Positions 22,067-35,434 are shown, counted from the stretch's first letter. The stretch is DNA of 64,000 bases from Perilla frutescens (GCA_026008535.1 BRKX01000004.1:30384501-30448500), one strand, 5' to 3'. The notes: generated by a model from the sequence alone, not told the origin. A program made the numbers and translations.

Positions 22067-22979
22067 TAGCATGCATAAATGGTAATTAGGCATCCATATA
22101 AGATATAAAATAAATCATAGAAATCAGACCCCGAGAGATAGCAGGAAGAAAAAGTAATCAAATCATATATAAAAATCTACAGGTTCCATAAAACCTAGCT
22201 ACAAATTTAGCTAGACATAATAAAATAAATAAACAATACTAGAGTTTCAGTATTCATGACACAAAATATAAAGAAAACCGAATAACAGGATGTAAATCAG
22301 TGACTCCGTCTTCTCTGCGATGGTATTTCGTCTCTAAGAACCCTTGACGTATCCTCTAGAGTAGAAGGCAACTTCTTTTTTTTTTCTCTCTTGTTGGTCA
22401 TGTCTGATGTCTCCACACATTATTTTCGTGCATATGACTTGTGTATCTCGTGTATAAAAATAGAGGCTTTTATATGTAAGTTGGAAATCCTAAATTGGAG
22501 TGAGAAAATCAAGTTCCTGTGGATCCGTCACACCCGGGTCGACCAAGCCATCCGGGTAGACCCAAAACACTATTTTTACACAGGGTCGAGCCAGGCTAGA
22601 TGAGTTAGGTCGATCCACTCCATTAGAAATTACACTAGGTCGGGTCGACCGAGCTCTCCCAGGTCGACCCATCCCTGCTTCGCGTTGGGCTTCAGAATTC
22701 TTCAGGTTTTGATAACTTAATCCGATCCATTAGGCATCCATTAAGTATTCAATTAAGCCCAAAGACTTAATTAAACACCCATTTAACACTTCTTATCCAT
22801 ATTCACTAATTTTACTCCATATATGCAATGAAATCTCAATAATTGCTGCAAAACTAGCAAACACATCAAAAACTCGAAATGATAATAAAATGAACACATA
22901 AGCTATATAAAATACACAAATTCATATAATAAAACACATTAATTCATATCCAAAAGTTGTGTAAAATACACAGTTATCA
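22067..22979 (-). repeat. Gypsy-type LTR-like segment
   Basis: The minus strand starts TGATAACTGTGTATTTTACAC at 22979. It has LTR-like content (TATA-like ATATAAAAGC near 22470, then a transcript-leader-like stretch) and no gag or pol. It separates copia B from the caulimovirid-like relic. The far end is uncertain: it may extend to about 21925, and I could not find a matching 5-bp duplication. Confidence 0.45.
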
Positions 22980-23167
22980 AGTTTTTTGTTTTATTTTTGA
23001 AGAGTTACTAATTTAATTCACAGTGTATGGTGTAATGAGATTTATGAAAGGAGTTCCAAGAATGACAGTATAATGAATGTTCTCAACTAAAACAAATGTA
23101 GAATTTAAGGAAATCCCATTGTTAATAACTAAAACATCAATTTTAGAATTAACTCTGAATTTGGTAT
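22980..23167 (-). pseudogene. Caulimovirid-like polyprotein relic, protease segment
   Basis: On the minus strand the frame holds STFVLVENIHYTVILGTPF, the end of a retropepsin-like domain as found in endogenous pararetrovirus polyproteins. It appears to continue the relic at 32758-35278, since both lie on the same strand and flank copia C. The active-site part is missing from both pieces. The sequence is a decayed genomic relic, truncated at 22980 by an LTR-like segment. Confidence 0.55.
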
Positions 23168-24184
23168 TGTTAGAATTTGTTGCCAAAAAACACTGAAATT
23201 AGACACAGAATCGTAACGTCACACTCAATGTCACAGAGAGTTAACACAACTATCTTAAGATAAATATGCTAGAAATATAAACACAATAATACAAGAATTA
23301 ATTTTAAATCACACACAACATGTATGTGATTGCCATAGGGTAAAATTATGCTACCACGAGCCAACACAGTTGTTAGGTTGATGATGTCAGACGATGAGCT
23401 CTTGACACATCAACCAAAATACATGAACCCTACTCTAGTTTACAACCAAAAATGAATTCAAAATACAAATTAACCTACCATTAATTTGTAGACAAACTAG
23501 CCGTGATTTCATAGCCTTATTATCTGTCCTAACTTATACAATCTGTTCTCATGAAGAGCTTGAACAACAACAAAGGAAGAAGAAGGAATGAAGAATGAAA
23601 TCTAAAGCTAATTTTGTGACTCAAGCCCTTCAATCTTCACACGCAGCGGAAAGATGATTTGTGCTTGAATAAATCTTCTGAAGTGTAACTCTTGCTTCTT
23701 TAATTAGCTCTTCATCACTTGAGTCGAACATGGTTCACATTCATCTTCTAGATCACGTGTATGAGTTCCATAACCGCTGTCCACTTCATGCCTTGGAGAA
23801 AATCATTCCATATTGTGGCAAGAGAGAACAACCCACGACCTAAACCAATTCTTTTTCTTTTTCTTCTACACGTTGAACTTTAAAAGAAGTGGTTAAAAAG
23901 AAGATAACCATAAACCTAAAAAATAGGAGATAAAGTTTTGACTAGTTCAAACTCTATTTTAATTAGTAATATATCTAATGTGTATATATCCGTTTATTTG
24001 AAATAATTATTTCGTGGATATATACATAATCTAAGATATATAAAATAAGATTTATTAATTAAAATAAATAAATAAAACTAGAAAAGGATAAGATTAATCA
24101 CGACTATGTCACAGACAATGTCGTAAGGAGTCTGTATGACACTGCATTCAACATTGAACCATCAATGTCAGACAGTACTTAACA
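23168..24184 (-). repeat. 3' LTR of copia C
   Basis: The LTR is bounded by TGTTAAGTACTG at 24184 (after a polypurine tract) and TTCTAACA at 23168. It is 1,017 bp long and matches 31880-32757 closely, with perhaps 5% differences by eye. The flank at 23163-23167 is GGTAT. Confidence 0.9.
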
Positions 24185-24197
24185 ATCTCTCCCTTAA
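24185..24197 (-). other. Polypurine tract of copia C
   Basis: The minus strand reads TTAAGGGAGAGAT directly before the LTR start. Confidence 0.8.
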
Positions 24198-24676
24198 TCT
24201 TAGCCTTTCTGCACAAAACATACAACTCAATGTATTTTGTACAATTAGAGTCGCAGGGGAAAGTGGAGATAAACAAAATCTCCCCCTTAAGGGTTATTCC
24301 CCCTTAATTTGATCATTATACAATAATGTTAAACACATGTTTGACATAAATATTTCAGGGAACATTGATCATTCAATATCCCAAAACAACTTAACATGCC
24401 TCGTAACTATGGTATATAACAAATACCTTGGTATACAATAAATACCAAAAATAAAAAACAAGGCAAGCATATGAACACAAATATAAATTGCATCTCAAAT
24501 GTAGAAATGCATTAAAAGCATATCAAAGTAGAAGTGTGTCCAGCACACACATTAAAACAAAAATAAAGATGCATAGAGCATCTTTAATGTGTCCAGCACT
24601 TAACAAAACAAAATAAACATTGTTTGGAAAAATAAAAACAGTGTATGTAAAATCAGAAGCTTTAAGAAATGCAGCT
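24198..24676 (-). other. 3' untranslated region of copia C
   Basis: AT-rich, non-coding, between the ORF3-C stop and the polypurine tract. I see nothing else in it. Confidence 0.5.
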
Positions 24677-26420
24677 TCAAATCATCTTTCTCTTTCCCTT
24701 GGCTACCTTTTTCTTTTTCTCTTTGACATCAGCTTCAGCATCCGCAGATTCTTCCATACCAACATCTTCATCACCATCACCAAGATCTTCATCTTCTTCT
24801 CCCCCTTTTTGTGCTGAAAGGATATGTAGAAATGCATCATGCACTTGAGAGAGATGCTGGACAGTGGTAGAAATGTGGTCAAGCTGCGTTTGAAGAGTAT
24901 CCATTGGCATCATGACAATGGGAATGCGAGGAGAGTCAGCAGCAACAGGTTCAGGAAACCTTGGTTGACTGAGGTGAGACCGTAGCCACATCAGAAGAAG
25001 AATGTTTAAGACCAACAACATCCAAGCCATAAGGCAGATCCATTATCCATTCATCTCTCATTTTAGGCTTGACAATCGATATTGTTGGCTGCTCAGCTAC
25101 AAGTTTCTTCTTGCTCTCTTTTCAGGCCTTGATTTTTCAGAATGGCATGAATGAGACATGGAAAAGGTAAGTGATTGGAGGAGCTTGATTTTGTAGCTGC
25201 CTTAAGCACAGACTCAAACATAGCAGCACCAAGGTTTAAAGGAAGGTGAGATCTAATTTTGTACAATAAAATTGCTTGATCCATCGATAAAACAGAAGCA
25301 TTGGAAGTGGGAAGACAGTTGTAAATAGTGAGCTTAAACAACACTATGTAAAAGAAAGTTAACTTGGAAGATGAAATTTTGTTCATCTATTTGGACATGA
25401 GACCACAGGTGATAACATTTACTACATCATCAAGAAGATCAAGAGAAATCACAGTGTCATTATTTTTCAATCCACGAAAAACATTAATCACAGTAGGGCT
25501 AAAATCATAGACTCTATCCCTAACATACACAGTGCCATAATCAGTTTATTTGGATCCTTTATGTCAAGTGTGATGTTTGAATAGAACTCAAATACCACAT
25601 TAGGATCAAATCTAGCGAATTCAGTAACAGACTTCCATAATCCCTTTTGCTTCAAAAAGACATCCATTCCATATTTCTTAAAACTCAACACATCAATCAT
25701 TCGTTCAATTTTAAAAGTCCTCTGAGAGACAGACTTATAAGACACTTTAGCTTCTTCCGAGTAAAACACTTTACTAAACACAGAAGTAACGTCAAGTAGA
25801 GAACCTGATTGAGGTGTAATATGGACTGGAGCAGCACCAGCTTTAGCATCATCAGACTTGGGCTCAGCTTTTGATGGAGAGATAGACTGGTCCTGAGAGG
25901 AGCTTGACTCATCATTGAGGGAGTGGGATTCAACCCGACTTGTCTGCCATTTGGGTTTCTTAGACGACGCCTCTTTAGTTTTGATAGAAGACTCTCCATG
26001 GAGCCGTTTTGAATTCCTTGTTGAAGATGGCTTGTTGGAAGTCTGTGACAAGAATTGTGAGAGCAATTTCAGATCTGGATCAATTGGATTCTCCTGATCT
26101 CCAAGAACATTAAGTCTGAGCGGCTTAGGGCTTAGGATCTCAGTTCCAAGAAGAATTACGAGATCAAGATGGACGTCGGCCTCAGTTGGTGTCTCCTTTG
26201 GAGTTGACGGGTCAGAAGTACTTACTGTCGCTGGTTCAGCATGAGCGATTGGTGGAGTGATCTCAAGGGTTTGAGTTGAAGTTGTAGAAGGCGGCGGTTG
26301 CACAGTAACCGCCGGTATCAAAGCTAAGGATGGGGATCCTTTTGATAGCTCCATCATCTGTTGGAGCATCATCATCATTGCTTGGTATGGGTTCTGATCC
26401 GCCATAGATGAAGATTGCAA
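24677..26420 (-). pseudogene. Envelope-like ORF3 of copia C
   Basis: It starts MQSSSMADQNPYQAMMMMLQ (26420, or the inner ATG at 26405). A Ser/Pro/Thr-rich N-terminal third is followed by basic and Ser-rich segments. A conserved domain (FKIERMIDVLSFKKYGMDVF, GLWKSVTEFARFDPNVVFEF, then after frameshifts KISSSKLTFFYIVLFKLTIY and MDQAILLYKI) is the 'putative plant transposon protein' type seen in Sirevirus envelope-like ORFs. The C-terminal tail is acidic then Lys-rich (KEKKKKVAKGKRKM). Frameshifts near 25490 and between 25090 and 25030 break it. Length is about 580 codons, shorter than the S1 or B versions. Confidence 0.75.
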
Positions 26421-26789
26421 AGATGAGGAGTAAAAAAAACTTTTTGGAAAAGCGGAGAAGATAAACCGCTAGAGAGAGAGAGAGAGTGACAAAAGTTCCT
26501 TTTTAAAATAATGAAAATGATATCTCTTACTCTCTCTCTTATCATATCACAAGATATGCGGATAACTATATCTGCTTATCAAAAAAAATTATTTATTTAT
26601 TAATTTTTTTTAAAAAATAAAAAAAACAGATTCTGAACAATAAAAAATGGGAACGAATTATGATTGAATGAATTCTCATGAATTAATTCACAATGGAGAA
26701 TCATAGCATCTACCATAGTTTTATTCAGTCAGAATCAAAATATGTGTCCCGATGTTAAAGATCATAACATTGACATTAACATCAGGATG
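26421..26789 (-). other. Spacer between pol-C and ORF3-C
   Basis: The minus strand has a (CT)n tract at about 26472-26490, less than 90 bp above the ORF3 ATG, and AT-rich sequence above it (26570-26640). It may hold the ORF3 promoter, but no convincing TATA box stands out from the AT-rich run. Confidence 0.4.
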
Positions 26790-29700
26790 TCAAACATTGA
26801 CTAATAGACACATTCTAAGAGACTTCCTTAGAGAAGAAAATCTCTCAAAATCCAAAGGTTTAGTAAATATATCTGTAATTTGATTCTCTGTAGGAATATA
26901 TTCCAATTTGATGGTATCTCGTTCCACAAGGTCTCGAATAAAGTGATGTCTGATATCAATGTGTTTGGTGCGTGAATGTTGGACCAGGTTCTTCGAAATT
27001 TCAATTGCACTGACATTGTCACATAGTAATGTCAAAGAAGGACTAGTCAGACCATAATCAACCACCATTTGATTTAACCACAACAATTGAGAATAGCAAC
27101 TAGCGGCAGCAACATACTCTGATTCGGCCGTGGAGAGTGAGATACAATTTTGTTTCTTACTCAACCAAGAAACCAGATTGTTACCTAAATAAAAAATCCT
27201 CCACTAGTGCTCTTCAGGTCATCGACATCACCTGCCCAATCGGAATCACTAAATCCTACAAGATGAATGTTAGAGCTCTTGCAATATTTAATACCAAACC
27301 CAATCGTGCCAGAAACATAGCGAATAATCCTCTTAACAGCTTTAAGATGGGATTCTTTAGGCTGAGATTGATATCTCGCACAAACACCAACACTAAACAA
27401 AATGTCAGGACGACTAGCTGTTAAGTACAATAGACTCTCTATCATTCCTCTATACACGGTAGAATCAACATTGCTACCAACATCGTGTCTGCTCAACTTT
27501 TCAGAAGATCCCATAGGCGTCTTCATAGGTTTAACATCTTCTAATCCGAAGCATTTGACTAATCCTTTAGCATATTTTCTTTGAGAGATGAAGATCCCAT
27601 CTTTATCTTGCTTGATTTGTAGACTAAGAAAATAGTTAAGCTCTCCAACCATGCTCATTTCAAACATGTTGCACATTGAGTCTACAAAATTTTTGAGCAG
27701 ATTAGTACAAGTCGAACAAAAAATAATGTCCTCAACATAGATTTGAGCCACAATAATATGTTTTTGGTTTTTCTTGATAAACAATGTTCTATCAACTTGA
27801 CCTCTTGCAAAACCAATTTGTAGCAAGAAATCGGTCAGTCTAGCATACCATGCTCTAGGGGCTTGTTTGAGACCATACAAAGCCTTTTTAAGCTTAAAAA
27901 CGTGCAAAGATTTCTCATGACATTCGAACCCCTTAGGCGGTTCGACATATGCTTCTTCATTGAGATAAACATTCAAGAAAGTACTTTTAACATCCATTTG
28001 ATGTAAAGTGAAGCCCACATAACATGCAATTGCACATAAAAGACGAATGGATTCAATCCATGCAACAAGAGCAAATGCTTCATCAAAGTCTATCCCTTTA
28101 ACTTGGGTATAACCTTGAGCCACTAGACGAGCTTTATTTCTGACAACATTGCCAGACTCATCTGTCTTATTTTTGAAAATTCATTTTGTCCCAATTACAT
28201 TTTTATCTTTAGGGCGTGGAACTAATTCCCATACATTGTTTCTTACTAACTGGTTTAGTTTCTCTTGCATAGCATTGATCTAAAAATTATCATTAAGGGC
28301 TTCCTTAATGTTTTTTGGTTCAATGTTAGACATATAAATATTTAAAGAAGACATGCATAGCAGTTTCAGCATTTCTTTGTATTCCTCTAAGTTCTTGTTT
28401 CTGGTTTGAACTACTTCGGATTGATCACCAATGATCTGTGAATCTGGATGATTCTTCTGAATTCGACTTGGAGGATCCCTTCTTGGTTCCTCTTCAGCAT
28501 TCACCAATTAATCGTCTTCACTATCTGAAGTGCATGTTGATGTTGGTGTTTTGACTGGAACTTCATTATTCTATGGGACATTCACTTTGACATTCTCAGT
28601 GGATGTCTTGTTCTCAACATCACTTCCAGTCTGATCACTTGGCATTTCACTTGTGTCAATAAGATGAATCACCTTATCCTCTTCAGACTTTGAAGCGATA
28701 CCTGTGTGATCATCGAAAATAATGTTAATTGATTCTTGGACTGTTTTTGTCCAGAGATTAAACACACGGTATGCGCGACTGTCAGATGCATATCCTAAGA
28801 AAATCCCTTTGTCGCTTTTGGAATCAAAATTTCCCAAATTTTCCCTATCATTCAGGATGTAACATACACATCCAAAAACATGAAAAAACTTCAAATTAGG
28901 CTTTTTGCCCTTTAGAAGTTCATACGGTGTCTCTGTTCTGCCAGGGTGAAGAATCACTCTGTTCTCGATGTGACAAGTAGTGTTTACTGCTTCAGACCAA
29001 AGCTTTTTAGACAACCGCTGAGCTTGTAACATTGTTCTTGACATCTCCTGAAGAGTTCGGTTTTTTCTTTCGACCACCCCATTTTGTTGAGGTGTCTTTG
29101 GTGTAGAAAACGCATGAATGATGCCTCTTTTTCCATAGAATTCTTCAAACACTTGATGTTGGACTCATGTTGTCTGGACACCATCCTATAGAACTTCTTG
29201 AACATTTTAAATGCTTCAAATTTTTCTTGCAGAAATTCAACACATGTGAATCTCAAAAAATCATCCACTATTACCAGAATAAACCTTTTTCCACTCATGC
29301 TTTTGGTGTCAACTAGACCCATTATGTCCATGTGAATTATATCGAAGCACTTTGTGGTTTGACAAGTTGAGGAACTTTTATGGGGAAATCTCACATGTTT
29401 GCCTTTCTGATATGCACTGCAAACAACATCAAGATTGATCTTTACTGGTGGAATACCTCTGACAGCATCAACTTCAATTAACTTCTTCAAACTTCGAAAG
29501 CTGATATACTCGAGTTTTTGATGTACGAGTTAAGTGTCAACATTAACTGAAACATTACATTTCTCGTTCTTCTCTGCATGGTAGCAATTATCCAATGCCC
29601 GACTTCTGAACATAATGCACTTATTCTTGCTGTCAAAAACTTCACAGGTATTTTTATTAAATCTGACATGCATACCGTCATCACACAGCTGACTTATGCC

Positions 29701-31840
29701 GATCAGATTTGTTGTTAAACCTTCACCATGAAGCACATTGTGTAACTTGGGAAAGTTCTTGACATTCAAGGTTTCCTTTCCCACTATATTACCTTGTGCT
29801 CTTCCACCATAGCTCACTTTGCCTTTGCTTGTTGAGGAATAGTCATCCAGAAACTTTGAATTGCCTGTCATATGCCGTGAGCACCCACTATCAAAGTACC
29901 ATGTACCATCAATGTTAGCTTTCAGCAAGGTGTAGACAATATTGCATGAAATCTTTACCTTCTTCGAACTTTTCTTCTTCTTGGAAGTTTTAGAAGTATT
30001 TTCCATGACAATCTTTCCTATTGCTATATCATCATGATATTTGAAGCAATACGATTTGATGTGTCCAGGCTCTTGGTAATAATGAAAAACATATTTCTTC
30101 TCCTTGGACTTGACATTGACATCCGGTTTGCCATTTCTTTCAACATTGATTGGAACATCCTTAGAACTTTCTCCTTTGACAAACTTGATAGGATTAGAGA
30201 TAGACATCGATGAACTTGATATATATCCCAAGCCTGCTTTAGTGGTTTGTCACAATGTCAGTACTTCATTTAGAGTAGATGTTCCTTGGTTGAGTTGTCG
30301 AAAGGTTTTTGAGGCAACTTCTACTTCCTTTCTCAACTTATTCAGTTCAAGATCACTTCTAGTGAGGCGAATCTCAAGGTCTAGTACACTTTGCTTTAGA
30401 GTCTGATTTTCTTCCACGAGATTCCCAAATTCTTTCGATTGTTCAGTCCATTGGACACATACTTCATCTACAACCTTGTGCAATTGTTGTAGAGCTTCCC
30501 GGTTGCTAACCTCGGACTGATATTCTTCCACCTGAGACACTTCAGCAGTGTTGCAAAATTTATCCAGCAAGGTCATTTCATACCAGTTAGTGGTATTTGG
30601 AGGAATGTCAGAGATTTCTTGTGTAACATTCTCCATAACATTGCTTGGAACATCTGAGGTCATATAATCAAGACTAACATCATAGTCAAAATCACCATCA
30701 TCCATGTCGGTTAAAGCGTCAATCATTCCATCTAAGTCATCATCAACTTTCACAAACAATACAATTTGTTTTTCAGCTTCTTCATCACTGGATTCGTCAC
30801 TTAACATGGCAGCACTGTAGTTTCTCCTTTACTTTTTGTGAACAGTAGGACACTCATTGGTATAGTGTCCAAAGCCAGAACATTCTCTACATTGAATTTT
30901 GTCAATTTCGTTTACTGTATTATCTGGAGACTTTGATGATTTTTTTGACCTAGACGATGTTGATCAGGGAGAATAAAAAAGTCTTCGTGGTTTGAAGGTT
31001 GACGAACCTTTCTTCATAGATCGAACAAGGGTATTGAACTTCTTAGTGAGTAGTGAAACACTCAGGGGCTCATCATCATTTATTTCCTAAATGTTTTCAA
31101 CATCAAGTTGAACATTCGAACTTGATGTCACTAACTGAAGAGCAATTCCTTTGGAAAAGATGTTTGATTTCTGGTTTTCAAGATTAATCTCAAATGTGAG
31201 TAGAATGCTCACTACCTCACTCAAACTCATATTTGATACATTGTGAACTTCTTCAATAGCTGAGATTTTCATGTTGAATCTCTCCGAAAGCGTGCGAAGA
31301 AGTTTTCTTGCCATGTTCTCGTTCGAGGTCGGACATCCGAGTGCTGTAGACTCATTTGACACTTCACACAGTCGTTCAGTATACATTGAAATATTCTCAT
31401 CTTCTAACATTCGTAGAGTTTTGAACTTGGAAGTGAGTAGCCTGAGCTTTGTTTGTCGTACACTGGTCGATCCTTCACAATGTTCTTGTAGTATGTTCCA
31501 TGCTTGATACGCCTTGGTGCAATTGCACACCATTTTGAAGCATGGAACATCTACCGAAACAAAAATAGCATTGAGTGCCCTCAAATTGAAGTTGGAGATA
31601 ATTCGATCATCATTAGTCCATTGGGTCTCTGGAGTAAGAATGAACACTCCATTAGGTCTCTCCATCCTTGGAGGAGACCACTCTTCTATCACGGCCAACC
31701 AAGCCCTCTCATCCATGGACTTGATATACATCTTCATGCGTGATTTCTACATAGCATAATTCTTGCCATTACTATCCAATGCCGGAGGACGGCACTAGTT
31801 ATCTGAATATCCATTTTCAGTGAGTTAGCAATCTAAGGAT
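26790..31840 (-). pseudogene. gag-pol polyprotein of copia C (Sirevirus-like)
   Basis: From high to low: gag (CRPPALDSNGKNYAM at about 31790, UBN2-like to 31087); a CCHC knuckle (CRECSGFGHYTNEC, about 30850-30895); a coiled-coil stretch (30250-30807); protease (WYFDSGCSRHMTGN, about 29870-29910); pre-integrase and integrase (28571-29490); reverse transcriptase (27185-28123); RNase H (26790-27164, with HIDIRHHFIRDLVE). The polymerase box is YVED rather than YVDD, a change in a catalytic Asp. Stops such as those before KSRMKMYIKSM and CRPPALD sit where Trp is expected (TGG to TAG). Net frameshifts occur near 29150 and 27180. The start is uncertain. Confidence 0.9.
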
Positions 31841-31862
31841 CGAATACTTAGTGCATTAAGTA

Positions 31863-31877
31863 CCGGCTCTGATACCA
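31863..31877 (-). other. Primer binding site of copia C
   Basis: The minus strand reads TGGTATCAGAGCCGG, a perfect initiator Met-tRNA type site, two bases below the LTR end. Confidence 0.9.
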
Positions 31878-31879
31878 CT

Positions 31880-32757
31880 TGTTAGAATTTGTTGCTGAAA
31901 AATACTGAAATTAGACATAAAATCGTAATGTCATACTCAATGTCACAGATAGTTAACATAACTACCTTAACATAAATATGCTGGAAATATAAACACAATA
32001 ATACAAGAACTAATTTTAAATTACACACAACATGTATGTGATTGCCACAGGGCGAAATTATGCTACTACGAGCCAACACAGTTGTTAGGTTGATGACGTC
32101 AGACGCTGAGCTCTTGACACATCAACTAAAATACATGAACCCTATTCTAGTTTACAACCAAAAACGAATTCAAAATACAAATTAACCTACCGTTAATTTG
32201 TAGACAAACTAGCCGTGATTTCATAAACTTACTATCTATCCTAACTTGTACAATCCGTTCTCATGAAGTGATTGAACAACAACAAAAGAAGAAGAAAGAA
32301 CGAAGAACAAAATCTAAAGCTAAGTTTGTGACTCAATCCCTTCAATCTTCACACGCAGCGGAAAGATGATTTGTGCTTGAATAAATCTTCTCAAGTGTAA
32401 CTCTTGCTTCTTTAATAAGCTCTTTATCACTTGAGTCGAACATGGTTCACGTTCATCTTCTAGATCGTGTGTGTGAGTTCCATAGCCGCCGTCCACTTCA
32501 TGCCTTGGAGAAAACCATTCCATATTGTGGCAAGAGAGAACAACCTACAACCTAAACCAATTCTTTTTCTTTTTCTTCTGCACGTTGAACTTTAAAAGAA
32601 GTGGTTAAAAAGAAGATAACCATAAACCTAAAAAATAGGAGATAGAGTTTTGACTAGTTCAAACTCTATGTAATTAGTAATATATCTAATATGTATATAT
32701 CCGTTTATTTGAAATAATTATTTCTTAGATATATACATAATCTAAGATATATAAAAC
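31880..32757 (-). repeat. 5' LTR of copia C, truncated at its 5' end
   Basis: This matches the 3' LTR from its CA end upward, but stops at TATATAAAA near 32757, losing the first 140-165 bp. The loss removes the outer border and target duplication, and joins the LTR directly to the caulimovirid-like relic. Confidence 0.9.
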
Positions 32758-35278
32758 ATCAATTTTGTAATCTTTGATGAACTGAATTGTTATTTTGATA
32801 ATGTATTTTCTTGAAGTGATTTCTTTTAAAATAAAAAGAAACTTATCCGAACATTTTTGAATATTTTGAATTTTTTGGATTTCTTCACTTTCACTCTCTT
32901 CTTCTTAGGCTTCTGATTTTTTTGAAAGTTTTTGAACTATTTCTTGAAGTATCGTAGAATTCTGAAACTCCTTTTGCTATAATTCTTTTATTTCAATTTT
33001 GACCTGTTTGATTTCTTTTTGAAGATCTTCAAAAGTTAGAGCCCTGTTTTCAGTTTTCTTTTTTCTTCCTAGAATACTAGTTAAATCATAAGTATTTTTT
33101 GTGGATTAGGGTAAAAGAATGTCTTTTTTTGAATTGGTTGATTTTAGAATTTAATCCAGATACTATCGTTTGATTCAAGTATCAGAGATGTATCCTACAA
33201 CTTCAAGAAGTTTCTGTTGATCTTTATTCAAAATATTTAATTGGCTTTCAGGACAAAAAGGATTTTCAAAATCATTAGAAAAAATAAGATCTTCATTTTA
33301 TAAAGACATTTCATTTTCTTTTTTTGGGAGAATTTTGAGAATCATTTTCGGAAGAATCATTTAACAAGGCAAAAATCTGGCTTATGGTTTCTTGATGAAT
33401 TAAAGATAATGCTTGGATCTTATCTTTGAGTTTGTAATAATTTGAAGTATGACACTTTTGGTGACATTTGTAACACTCAATATCCTTGAGGGGTTTTCTG
33501 AAGATAATGAAAGGATTTTCTTCTTTCTGGTTTTGAGAGTTCCTATGGAGCCTTTTTTCATTAGGATTTTTGCAACGTCCAGAACAATCAGATGATTTTT
33601 TGAAGTTTATGTCGAACTGTTGACAAAAATCTCATAATTATGTTTTTGTTTGTTTGAGCTCCTTTTTTAGATGTTTTTGAAGTTTTAAATCTTGACAGAT
33701 TTTCATTCCTTCTTGTTGTGTTAGACTCAACAATTGACCACAAGTATAGTCATCATAAGAAATGATCTGTTTACCTGATACTTCTCTTATTTTATCCGTG
33801 ACTTTTTCACTGAGAAAGGTAGGTAATCCTGCAAGAAATTTTTCTTTCCAGAAAGGTTGATTTGAATCTTCTATAAGCATAATTCTGGTCATGAATGTAT
33901 TTTTGTACCAAGAAAACTGACTGAGTTTTTTGCATTTTTGTTTTTCAAATGGGTTAGGTCACCTATAAAGTGTAATGAAATGGTGAGTATTAAAGTAACA
34001 AAAACATCTTGTAAATGATTTCTTTCATCATCTAAAATGATTGTGCCATCCTCATCTATTTTGTAAGAATTTAAAATAAGCTCTCTCTCTCATTAAGATG
34101 ATAATCCTACCAACCCTTTAATTGTCTTGTGAACCTGGCTATAAGAAGCTCAACAATGGTTTTATCATGTGTTCCTATTTGGGTTTTGTAGGCATTTGTA
34201 GCCATGATCATTTGTTGAAGGGTATTTAAATTATTGTATTCAGTTAATCCGTCAATGTTCCATTCATAAATGGATGAAGCATTATAACAGGATTGGGATA
34301 TGGGTTTTGAAATTCCTAAATCTGGAGCAGGAATAATTTGGACAGGAGTTTGATGACTTGGAAACCACTCAATTTTGTTTATTTTGGGCTTAGGACTTTC
34401 AAGACATTTAGAAGAATCAGAATTAACCTTAAGCACATTTACCCTATGTTTTGAATCATATCTATCTGGAGCAATTTGACCAACATAAGGATTTTTGGAA
34501 GAAAGTTTATTAATTTATTTTTGTCACTTTTATTAGATATTTGAAATGGTTTGAAAATGGGTGTTGTGACCTTTTTTTCAAGAGATTCCTTAACTTTTGT
34601 ATTTTTCTCAATTCTATCAAGTTGTTTTTCAATAGTATTCAAGTTTGCATTTGTAAAATTATTTTGAAAAATGATGTTTCTAACATTTTGTCATCTTCTC
34701 CAGGTCTTTTAAAAGGAACTGCTTCTGCAGGACCCTCAGGAGTTGTGAGTTTCAGACCCTGAAGAGGAGGATGGTTTGAAAGAATGTTTTTTTTTATCAG
34801 AAAGAGTTTCCTATTCGGGCTTTTCACAATTGGGTTTTTTTATTTCTTTTTGTGATTGGAGAAATATATTTAAAAGAAAAATGTATGGAATTTTGAGCAG
34901 CATAAATGATAAACCAATTAAAGAAGAGAATATTAATTTTGTATTTGTATACAAAATCATAAAACTCGTTTTCAATTTCTTTTCTCCTTTTCAGAAAATT
35001 TTTGAAAAACCATTCTCGTTTTTCTTTGTTGTGATGACATTTAATTCAGTGAGACCAGAGAAAGTTAGAATTGTTGGTTCAGAATTGGTTTCTTCTTTTT
35101 GATAAACTGGTCTAGGAATTTTTAATGTATAATCAACAGTATGAAACGAATCATCTAAAATATCGGATGTAGAATACCTGGATTTTGAAGGACATTCATC
35201 AAAAGCTTTGTGAGGAATTCGCGTTGGAAGAGTGCATTATTTTGCATGATTCTTTTCTATTAAAAGAAAGCCTCACTT
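32758..35278 (-). pseudogene. Caulimovirid-like (endogenous pararetrovirus) polyprotein relic
   Basis: On the minus strand the decayed frame shows, in order: a region near 35050-35230 that may follow a movement-protein domain; a block at 34107-34330 with YEWNIDGLTEYN and LIARFTRQLKGW; a coat-protein-like block at 33638-33892 with PFWKEKFLAGLP and EGMKICQDLKLQ; a CCHC-like knuckle near 33470 with its last Cys lost; and a coiled-coil-like stretch at 32900-33080. These fit the coat-protein part of caulimovirid-like polyproteins known as plant genomic relics. Reverse transcriptase is absent. Many stops and frameshifts make it non-functional. A related retroelement lineage is the main alternative. 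Confidence 0.6.
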
Positions 35279-35434
35279 TGTTAGGATTGTATGCTGAAAA
35301 GCTTGTCTTTATATACACTGTACAATGTTTCGACGATATAGATTGAATATTAATTGCAGTCACTGTTTGTGTATTTATTTATTATTATATATTTATATGC
35401 ATGCTTTCCATATAATTGCATTGTAGATGATATG
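35279..35434 (+). repeat. Older LTR-A 5' fragment
   Basis: It starts TGTTAGGATTGTATGCTG and is homologous to the first 155 bp of the LTR that begins at 35435. It is cut at ...GTAGATGATATG by that LTR. It looks like an older family-A LTR into which copy A1 inserted. Confidence 0.7.

Noticed and set aside
22391..22672. Overlapping ORFs on both strands
   Set aside because: They lie in an LTR-like segment; no family match.
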